Of a DNA stretch of 11,326 bases, positions 5,546 to 11,326 are shown piece after piece. Numbering within the stretch: position 1 is the stretch's first letter; each line of letters begins with the position of its first letter. The notes below the pieces were generated by a model. It did no database searches. It was not told the DNA's origin and worked only from the letters and a program-made list of their open reading frames with translations. The stretch lies in NCBI GenBank assembly GCA_002428055.1, contig DIZY01000053.1, forward strand, positions 1-11,326. The letters are read 5' to 3'. The position numbers were made by a program, and so were the translations under genes. This DNA comes from Helicobacteraceae bacterium UBA6016. GTDB taxonomy: Bacteria; Campylobacterota; Campylobacteria; Campylobacterales; UBA6016.

Positions 5546-7473
5546 TAAGACTCCCCTTTTTCTTTAAAGACTATTTCAAATACGGCGCCATCGCCTTCAT
5601 TTTTGGCCGTCATATCTCCGCCGTGATCCTCTACTATCGACTTTGCGATATTGAGTCCCACGCCCATTCCGCTTTGCGGTTTTGAGCTCTTAAATATCTC
5701 GAATATATGCGAAAGGATGGACTCTTCAATACCGCCTGCATTGTCTTTGATGGATACTTTTATTGTATCTAAATTTTTTGAAACTTGAATATCGATGAAG
5801 CGTTGCTCAAACGGAAGTTTTGATTTTGCATACTCATCCAAGGCATTATTTAAGATTATAATCCACACCTGCTCAAGTCTTTGAGGAGTAGCCATCATTG
5901 TAATATTCTCACCGTCTTTATCGAGCGACATATCAAAAAGCTTGCCATTTATTTTTATATTACATATCTGCTTTGCTTTGTTATACACCATTCGAAGAGA
6001 GTAGGCGATAGTTGTATACACATTTATCTCGGCTATTTCATCACGACTTACGCCCGCTATCTCTCTCATTGACTCCACTATGGCGGCCATTCTTTTGATA
6101 CCGTCTTCCATTGCTTCGCAAGATGTTAAAAACTCCTGCTTTAAGTTGCAGTCGCAACCATCCTCTATATCCATTTTTAATATCTCTAGATTGCCTTTGA
6201 TGTATGTAAGCGGCGTATTTATCTCATGCGTAATACCTGCAGCCAATTTGCCTATGGAGCTAAGCTTGATATTATTAATCTGTTGTTGACGCATAAATTC
6301 AAGCTCCGTAATATCGACAAAACTAAAGATATTATAGTGCTTGTTTTGCACCATCTTGTCGCTTACCGTACTCACCCTCACGGCATAATATCTCTCTTCG
6401 CCCTCGGGGGTAAGCATGGCAACTTTTCTCTGCCTTTTGTCACCCTCGGTCAATACTTTTTTGAATTTTCTATATCTCTCTTTTTGCGTAGACCCAAGCA
6501 GATCCTCTTTTGATAAAAAACCGTCACGCACAAGAAACTTCTCATATATCGCTCTATTATTTTTGTAAAAATCGTAGATATTTTCAATATCCAGCATCTT
6601 TAACATAGACTTATTGACTATTTTTATATCAAATCTATCATCCGTTACGACAATAAGCGACTCATCGGCGTTAAAAATGGCTTGCAGATTTCGCTCGTTC
6701 ATCTCCCTGATGCCGGTAATGTCGTAGGAGATACCGATATATTCCACCACTTCGCCGTCTATGCCAAGTATCGGAACTACCGTATTGTCCACAAAAAAAC
6801 TTTCGCCGCTTTTTGTCCTGTTCTCTAAGACACTCTTCCACACATGCTTCTCTTTTATGCTTCCCCACAACGCCTTAAAGACGCTTTTTGGGGTTTCCGG
6901 GTGTCTTATGATATTATGAGAGTTACCTACCGCCTCTTCTTTGCTATAGCCCGTCGTATGGACAAATTCTTCATTTACATATTTAATAGTGCCGCTTGTA
7001 TCGGTTACCGTAAAAATAGCCGCCGAGTCAAGCGCCTTTTTATACTCTTCCAGAAGTTTTCTATTCTCTTCAAGTGTTTTTTTTGCGGCCAAATTATCCA
7101 GAAACTGCAAAATAATATGCTCTAAACGCCTCAAATCTATTGGCTTTGGCAGATATTTATCTACCGATATTTCTATTGCCTCTGCTAGATTGTCTTTGTC
7201 CTCAACGGCGGTAGTCAAAACAATAAAAGTATCTTTATCCAAAGCCTTTATCTCTTTGCTCATCTCCAAACCGTTCATGACCGGCATTACAATGTCAGAT
7301 ATTATAAAATCAGGTTTGTGGCGCTTATATAGCTCCAACCCCTGCTTTCCATTTTCGGCCTCAAAAATATTTTTTGAGAACCTAGCTAAAAAGCTTTTGA
7401 GAACCTCTACAATAAAAGGGCTATCGTCTACTACTAAAACTTTAAAATCGTTATTTATCTTTAAGTTCGACAT
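5545..7473 (-). CDS. Sensor histidine kinase, REC-PAS-PAS-HisKA-HATPase
   Basis: A soluble 642-residue kinase with no membrane segment. Order: receiver domain (about 10-125; D16, D17, phospho-acceptor D60, T87/T88, K110); coiled coil (130-150); PAS1 (about 148-255); PAS2, longer than usual (about 258-390); HisKA with phospho-accepting H416 in GITHEINTPL; HATPase with the N box around LNNALDE (541-547), G1 DNAGGI (577-582) and G2 GMGVGL (602-607). PAS1 resembles the FAD-binding PAS of Aer: N167, R190, H191 and W212 fall at positions equivalent to Aer N34, R57, H58 and W79, suggesting redox sensing. The N-terminal receiver means its activity can itself be phospho-controlled. Its start overlaps the end of the upstream receiver gene by 23 bases, and it has a GAGG site in that overlap. 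There is no C-terminal receiver, so phosphate must go to separate regulators, of which three are encoded alongside. Confidence 0.95.
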   Translation of the reverse strand: MSNLKINNDFKVLVVDDSPFIVEVLKSFLARFSKNIFEAENGKQGLELYKRHKPDFIISDIVMPVMNGLEMSKEIKALDKDTFIVLTTAVEDKDNLAEAIEISVDKYLPKPIDLRRLEHIILQFLDNLAAKKTLEENRKLLEEYKKALDSAAIFTVTDTSGTIKYVNEEFVHTTGYSKEEAVGNSHNIIRHPETPKSVFKALWGSIKEKHVWKSVLENRTKSGESFFVDNTVVPILGIDGEVVEYIGISYDITGIREMNERNLQAIFNADESLIVVTDDRFDIKIVNKSMLKMLDIENIYDFYKNNRAIYEKFLVRDGFLSKEDLLGSTQKERYRKFKKVLTEGDKRQRKVAMLTPEGEERYYAVRVSTVSDKMVQNKHYNIFSFVDITELEFMRQQQINNIKLSSIGKLAAGITHEINTPLTYIKGNLEILKMDIEDGCDCNLKQEFLTSCEAMEDGIKRMAAIVESMREIAGVSRDEIAEINVYTTIAYSLRMVYNKAKQICNIKINGKLFDMSLDKDGENITMMATPQRLEQVWIIILNNALDEYAKSKLPFEQRFIDIQVSKNLDTIKVSIKDNAGGIEESILSHIFEIFKSSKPQSGMGVGLNIAKSIVEDHGGDMTAKNEGDGAVFEIVFKEKGES

Positions 7474-8038
7474 AGTCGGTTTTTTCCTCGTCGCTTTTTA
7501 TTTTTCCAACCTCAAGTATTTTGTCTATGGGGACTCTGATGCTCAACTTATTAAAGCTAATAGTAAGCCCTTCGGCGTCGAGCGATATAAGCGGGTCTTC
7601 TTCTTGTATTTTTTTAATAAAGTCATTCTTGGCAAAATCAACTCCGCCATGACTAGAACCACCGCTTTTTATTTCTTCAACTATCGGTATAACAACCTCG
7701 TTAAAGCTTTTAAGATCAAACGGTTTTGGAACAAAACTGGATACGCCAAGATCTAAAAAAGCCTCTTTTACGCTATCGCTCAGATGTTCAGAGATGACGA
7801 TGATTTTGATATGGGAAAACTTCGGCTGTTGCTTTATTTTTTTGCAAAACTCCAATCCATTCATATTTGGCATATTGAGATCCGTAAATACAATATCCAA
7901 ATCCGAATTTGCTCCAACAATGGCAAGCGCACTCTCTCCGTCAAAGGCTTCGTATATTTTGTTTACCGAGAGTTTCAAAAGATTGGTTTTTACAATCTTG
8001 CGCATTATCTGACTATCTTCGGCTATCAGTACTTTCAT
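7451..8038 (-). CDS. Response regulator with unrecognised C-terminal extension
   Basis: A 195-residue protein. Residues 1-122 form a receiver with acidic pocket E7-D8, phospho-acceptor D53 in FTDLNMPNMNG, S83 in place of the usual threonine, and K105 in PKPFD. A flexible linker (GGSSHGG, 126-132) then leads to about 60 residues that match no output domain I recognise: a charged segment, a probable beta-strand-rich stretch (ISLDAEGLTISFNKLSIRVP, 151-170), and a charged tail ending ELKDK. It is not a helix-turn-helix, GGDEF, EAL, HD-GYP or PilZ motif by eye. It overlaps the upstream GGDEF-EAL gene by 4 bases (ATGA) and has a GAGG ribosome site 8 bases before its ATG. The position between c-di-GMP genes and the kinase suggests it links the two, possibly as an adaptor; this is inference. 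Confidence 0.9.
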   Translation of the reverse strand: MKVLIAEDSQIMRKIVKTNLLKLSVNKIYEAFDGESALAIVGANSDLDIVFTDLNMPNMNGLEFCKKIKQQPKFSHIKIIVISEHLSDSVKEAFLDLGVSSFVPKPFDLKSFNEVVIPIVEEIKSGGSSHGGVDFAKNDFIKKIQEEDPLISLDAEGLTISFNKLSIRVPIDKILEVGKIKSDEEKTDYVELKDK

Positions 8039-9327
8039 GCAAACGCCTCATCCAATTTTATCTCAGGTTTTGGCGAAGGTATGCCTATATAATAACCTTG
8101 CGAATAATCTATGCCCATATTTTTCACTATCTGCTGGATTTCACTGGAGTGTACAAACTCAGCCGCAGTCATAGCTCCCATGCTATTCGCAAAACTAATA
8201 ATGCTTTTAACTATTTTTTGGCTCGTTTCACACTTGTCAAGATTTTTTATAAAACTACCGTCTATCTTGATCAAATCCACCTCAAGTTCCAAAAGCCTTC
8301 TAAAATTGGAGTGTTCCGTGCCAAAATCATCCACGGAGAGTTTGCAACCCATTTTTTTTATCTCTTTTAGCGTCTCTAGGGAGTTGTTGGCGACATCCGT
8401 ACTGATACCCTCCAAAAGTTCAAAATACACCCTATGCGGCTCTATTTTATTGGATAGTAGTTTTTTTTCCAAAAAGCTTATAAAATTTTTATTCAGCAAA
8501 TCTTGCTCCGTTATATTTACGGAAAACGAATGGTCGCTTTTTGAAAAGTCTCGAAACGACTCGGATATCATAATCCTAGTAACGGAACTTAACATACCGC
8601 CCTCTTTGGCAGCCTCCAAAAAATCCATCGGCAACACTATGGCTCCCTCATGCCTTAGCCTAATCAGCGACTCAAACTTGTCAATATATCCGGTATTGTT
8701 GTTTAATAGCGGCTGATAAAATGGCGTCAAATGCCCCTCGGTTAGAGCCTCCTTGAGTCTCGTCTGCCAATAAAATATTTTTTGGATTCTCTTTTCAAGC
8801 TCATTGCCCTCTACATACACCGTTGAGACTTTTTTTGAGAGTCTGGCTTCCATGAGCGCGATAGAAGCTTTTTTAATTAGTTCATCGCCGTTCCCAATTG
8901 ATATTCCTATCGTAACGGCAATTTTAAGCTCAACGCCGCCCACATCAATACTGGTAAAAGAGAGGCAGCCGTCTATCTGCTCGGCAAACTCCTCCACTTT
9001 TTTGCTCTTTACTGTATCAAAAAGCAAAGCAAACTCATCCCCATAGCAACGATATATCGTAGTGTTGTTCGGTAGGTTTTTTTTCAATATCTCGCAAAAA
9101 CCCTTTAAGAGCATATCTCCGGCATCTATTCCGTAGGCGTTGTTAACCGTAGAAAAACCGTCTATATTTATAAGAGTCAAAGCCCTATCTTTGCCTTTCG
9201 ACAAATCAGCCCTAAGCGCCTTTAGATTGAGTACCCCCGTCAATTCATCGACTTCACAAAAAGGTTTTATTTTGCCAAGTAGACAACTTGTAGCCCTAAG
9301 CACCCCCGCAAGACCGTATCTTCTCAT
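8035..9327 (-). CDS. GGDEF-EAL protein with degenerate GGDEF, probable c-di-GMP phosphodiesterase
   Basis: A 430-residue cytoplasmic protein with no sensor domain, only a short cysteine-containing N-terminus (C15, C24). The GGDEF domain (about 25-170) begins DELTGVLN but its signature reads RCYGDEF (Y95-F99), with a bulky tyrosine for the first glycine and no RxxD inhibitory site visible, so cyclase activity is doubtful. The EAL domain (about 185-420) has ESL in place of EAL but retains the expected catalytic and metal-binding residues: E219, N271, E303, D333, D334, K354, E390 and Q410. Loop 6 reads DDFGTEHSNF rather than DDFGTGYS, which could affect dimerisation. The most likely activity is c-di-GMP hydrolysis. 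It starts 2 bases after the upstream paralogue's stop with no strong ribosome site, implying coupled translation; having no receiver of its own, it may pair with its neighbour or be driven by the following receiver. Confidence 0.93.
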   Translation of the reverse strand: MRRYGLAGVLRATSCLLGKIKPFCEVDELTGVLNLKALRADLSKGKDRALTLINIDGFSTVNNAYGIDAGDMLLKGFCEILKKNLPNNTTIYRCYGDEFALLFDTVKSKKVEEFAEQIDGCLSFTSIDVGGVELKIAVTIGISIGNGDELIKKASIALMEARLSKKVSTVYVEGNELEKRIQKIFYWQTRLKEALTEGHLTPFYQPLLNNNTGYIDKFESLIRLRHEGAIVLPMDFLEAAKEGGMLSSVTRIMISESFRDFSKSDHSFSVNITEQDLLNKNFISFLEKKLLSNKIEPHRVYFELLEGISTDVANNSLETLKEIKKMGCKLSVDDFGTEHSNFRRLLELEVDLIKIDGSFIKNLDKCETSQKIVKSIISFANSMGAMTAAEFVHSSEIQQIVKNMGIDYSQGYYIGIPSPKPEIKLDEAFA

Positions 9328-9329
9328 CT

Positions 9330-11003
9330 TTACAACCGTATCCCGCTTGTCGGAGCGGAAAAATAATACCCCTGAGACATATCCACGCCAAGCTCTCTTA
9401 CTTTTTCAAAAACACTTTCGGAATGAACAAACTCGGCTATCGTTCTAATATTTAGTTTTTTAGCAAAACCAACTATCGTATCCACTATTATCTGTGAGTT
9501 TCTATCGGTATCTATATGCTTTATCATTGAAGCGTCTATTTTGATATAGTCTACATTTAGGCGCAAAATATGCTCAAAATTGGAGTACCCGCTGCCAAAA
9601 TCGTCTATGGATATTTTGCCGCCAAGCTCCTTCACTTTACGAATAAACTCTCTTACTTCGCCATACTCCTCTATCCGTTCTGACTCTAGTATCTCAAAGG
9701 CAACTTTTGTTCTGCCTTTGTACTCTTCCAGCTTGGAACATATATAAGCGCTAGTCATATGATCTAGCATATCCTCGACGCAAAGATTAATAGAAAACTC
9801 ATATTCTTTGTCGGCAAACACCTCAAAGGCCATATCAAGCATTTTTTTTGTAATTCTCGGATAAAGCCTATTTTTTTTGGAAATATCGAGAAAAAATTGA
9901 GGAGCTATACTGTTTCCCAACCCGTCTATCATTCTGGCTAGACACTCGTATTTTGTTATCTCCATCGTACGATTATCGATTATCGGTTGAAAGTAGGCGA
10001 CTATTCTGTCCTCTTTTATCGCCGTTCTCAGCCTTTTGCTCCATGTCAGATTATTTGAATATATCTCCATAACTTTAAGGCTCTCTTCGTAAACTACGAA
10101 GTTTTTCTTTTCCCTTTTAGCCTCTTTTAGCGCCATATCCGCTTTTGCCAAAAGAGAGACTTTACCGATAGCAATTCCTGCTGTAAAGGATACCGATATT
10201 TCATTTTCATCATAGCAAAAACTCTCAGACTCCATCCGCTCAATCAAATTTTCTATATAGTCGCTAAACTCGCCCTTGCCCGCAGACTCCTTAAAAACTG
10301 CATACTCGTCGGCCGAGAGCTTATATATCTCATATCTGTCTTTTGAGGTAAGTGAAGAGAGTTTTTTTGCAATCTCAAGAAGTACCATATCGCCTACGGT
10401 ATGCCCGTAAAAGTCATTTATCTCTTTAAATGAGTCGATATTTAGTATCGCCAAGGCTGGGGCGTCGCACAACTCTATTATCTCTATCAGTTTTCTTCTA
10501 TTCGGCAGCAGTGTTAGAGAGTCTATATTCTCTATATGAACCAGCTCTTCTCTTTTTTTTGTAAGCTCTTTTTCGGTGGCTACTATTTTTGCGCACGAAA
10601 AAAAAGACTTATCAAGTTTTTCAAGAGAGAGCGGCTTTGTCAAAAACCTATCAACTCCTATCTCGATAGCCTCCATCAGATATTCGCTACTGCCGTACGC
10701 CGTTACTACTATGATTTTAGTTTTCGGCGCCAGCTCCTTAATCCGTCTTGAAAGCTCCAAACCGTTCATTGAGGGCATCATAACATCTGTAATAACCACA
10801 TCCGGCAGCTCTCTTTGGAATATCTCAAGCCCTTCTGCGCCGTCTTTTGCCACAAATACGGTCGGGATAATTTTTGAGAAATGCTTCAAAAACCACTCTG
10901 CGACATCCGGTTCGTCTTCGACACATAAAAGCTTTATCTCTTTATAGCTATCAAGATGAGACAACTCTTCAAAAAGTTCCAATTCTAAGCCTTTCTTAAT
11001 CAA
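9330..11003 (-). CDS. REC-GGDEF-EAL response regulator, probable c-di-GMP phosphodiesterase
   Basis: A 557-residue protein. The receiver (about 22-140) has E29, D30, phospho-acceptor D73 in ITDVMMPSMNG, T101 and K123. After a short coiled coil (143-158) comes a GGDEF domain (about 160-305) whose signature has decayed to SADEY (230-234), so it is probably inactive as a cyclase and may bind nucleotide as a regulatory unit. The EAL domain (about 315-550) reads ECL (353-355) and keeps E353, N406, E437, D467, D468, K488, E524 and Q544, with an intact DDFGSGYSNF loop, so phosphodiesterase activity is likely, controlled by phosphorylation of D73. The long frame begins with TTG (11001-11003), overlapping the upstream TGA as TTGA but without a ribosome site; a second TTG (10980-10982, residue 8) has a good site, AAGAAAGG, 7 bases ahead, and would give 550 residues. 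Confidence 0.95.
   Translation of the reverse strand: MIKKGLELELFEELSHLDSYKEIKLLCVEDEPDVAEWFLKHFSKIIPTVFVAKDGAEGLEIFQRELPDVVITDVMMPSMNGLELSRRIKELAPKTKIIVVTAYGSSEYLMEAIEIGVDRFLTKPLSLEKLDKSFFSCAKIVATEKELTKKREELVHIENIDSLTLLPNRRKLIEIIELCDAPALAILNIDSFKEINDFYGHTVGDMVLLEIAKKLSSLTSKDRYEIYKLSADEYAVFKESAGKGEFSDYIENLIERMESESFCYDENEISVSFTAGIAIGKVSLLAKADMALKEAKREKKNFVVYEESLKVMEIYSNNLTWSKRLRTAIKEDRIVAYFQPIIDNRTMEITKYECLARMIDGLGNSIAPQFFLDISKKNRLYPRITKKMLDMAFEVFADKEYEFSINLCVEDMLDHMTSAYICSKLEEYKGRTKVAFEILESERIEEYGEVREFIRKVKELGGKISIDDFGSGYSNFEHILRLNVDYIKIDASMIKHIDTDRNSQIIVDTIVGFAKKLNIRTIAEFVHSESVFEKVRELGVDMSQGYYFSAPTSGIRL
10990..10997 (-). promoter_or_regulatory. Shine-Dalgarno-like site favouring an internal TTG start
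   Basis: The minus strand reads AAGAAAGG 7 bases before the TTG at 10980-10982 (codon 8 of the long frame). The outer TTG at 11001-11003 has no such site within about 15 bases, so initiation at the inner TTG, or re-initiation after the upstream stop, is plausible. Confidence 0.4.
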
Positions 11004-11326
11004 AGCGACATAGGAGCCGGTTGCCCCAAATGATACCCCTGCGCATAATCAACGCCAATCTCTTTTATTTTATCATACACCTCTTTTGATTGCACAAATT
11101 CGGCAACGCTCTCTATATTGAGTTTTTGGGCGAAACTAACGATAGTCTGCGTAATAATTTCAGCGTTTTTGTTGACGTCTATATTTTTTATCAGGCTTCC
11201 GTCTATTTTTATAATATCCACGTTTAATCTAGCTAGATGCTCAAAATTTGAGTACCCGCTTCCAAAGTCGTCTATCGCTATTTTTGCGCCTATCGACTTT
11301 ACAGTTTTTATAAAATCGGAGACCTC
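11000..11326 (-). CDS. EAL-domain protein, C-terminal part (partial at right edge)
   Basis: The frame is open to the right edge of the window, so the 5' part is missing; a GTG at 11219-11221 is an internal valine, not a start. The visible 108 residues are the C-terminal half of an EAL c-di-GMP phosphodiesterase domain: the DDFGSGYSNFEH loop, DIIKIDGSLIKN with the catalytic lysine, VAEFV with the conserved glutamate, and GVDYAQGYHLG with the conserved glutamine. By hand alignment about 60 of 108 residues are identical to the C-terminus of the next gene, making the two close paralogues. Its TGA overlaps the following TTG start by 4 bases. Upstream domains (receiver, GGDEF or PAS) cannot be seen. 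Retained catalytic residues suggest an active phosphodiesterase, but half of the active site, including the EAL motif itself, lies outside the window. Confidence 0.92.
   Translation of the reverse strand, partial: EVSDFIKTVKSIGAKIAIDDFGSGYSNFEHLARLNVDIIKIDGSLIKNIDVNKNAEIITQTIVSFAQKLNIESVAEFVQSKEVYDKIKEIGVDYAQGYHLGQPAPMSL

Noticed and set aside
6989..7756. Long plus-strand open frame of 255 codons, and similar ones at 8111-8716 and 7909-8370.
   Set aside because: They are antisense to well-supported kinase, receiver and GGDEF-EAL genes, span gene boundaries, lack plausible ribosome sites and have compositions (Ser/Phe/Leu-rich) expected from the reverse of Lys/Glu-rich coding sequence.
11000..11221. 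A complete 73-codon minus-strand gene starting at GTG 11221.
   Set aside because: The same frame continues without a stop to the window edge and encodes the preceding EAL motifs (DDFGSGYSNFEH), so the GTG is an internal valine of a longer gene.
1..11326. CRISPR arrays, tRNA or rRNA genes, insertion sequences, phage or integrase genes.
   Set aside because: No short regularly spaced repeats, no clover-leaf-like or rRNA-like segments, and no transposase or integrase motifs were seen; the window is almost fully occupied by coding sequence on one strand.

Overview
The window reads as chromosomal DNA of an autotrophic campylobacterium (Epsilonproteobacteria), most like the Sulfurimonas/Sulfuricurvum group. 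This is inferred from the protein sequences as I recognise them, from the start of an ATP-citrate lyase beta subunit (reductive TCA cycle, at the left edge), from moderately AT-rich coding sequence, and from a dense one-strand layout with overlapping genes and many two-component and cyclic-di-GMP proteins. No database search was run. Every gene is on the minus strand, so transcription runs from right to left.

Layout in transcription order: (1) from the right edge, a partial EAL protein (11326-11000), a REC-GGDEF-EAL protein (11003-9330) and a GGDEF-EAL protein (9327-8035). These are three tandem c-di-GMP-type genes; the two complete ones have degenerate GGDEF motifs but intact EAL catalytic residues. 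(2) A receiver protein with an unrecognised C-terminal extension (8038-7451), a REC-PAS-PAS histidine kinase whose first PAS resembles the FAD-binding PAS of Aer (7473-5545), a soluble PAS/MCP/CZB chemoreceptor resembling TlpD (5545-4229), and a single-domain CheY-like receiver (4232-3855). (3) A small lipoprotein that appears to start at an ATT codon (3855-3373), endonuclease IV nfo (3376-2522), a TrpG/PabA amidotransferase (2520-1951) and a polytopic GT-C-like membrane protein (1944-745). (4) An 85-base gap (660-744) holding a promoter and a strong Shine-Dalgarno site for aclB, which runs off the left edge.

From 11326 to 745 the largest gap between genes is 6 bases, and most junctions overlap (ATGA, TTGA, TAATG and one apparent TAATT). 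The signalling genes and the downstream repair/metabolic genes are therefore probably one long, translationally coupled transcription unit; its promoter lies outside the window. The proposed logic is inference: a redox-sensing PAS kinase and a zinc/oxidant-type CZB receptor feed phosphoryl signals to stand-alone receivers and to REC-linked c-di-GMP phosphodiesterases, with a DNA-repair nuclease on the same transcript.

Points that a simple ORF call would miss: the partial aclB; the true extent of the right-edge EAL gene; the TTG starts of nfo and of the REC-GGDEF-EAL gene; and the 44-codon N-terminal extension that turns the small hypothetical protein into a likely lipoprotein with a rare start codon.
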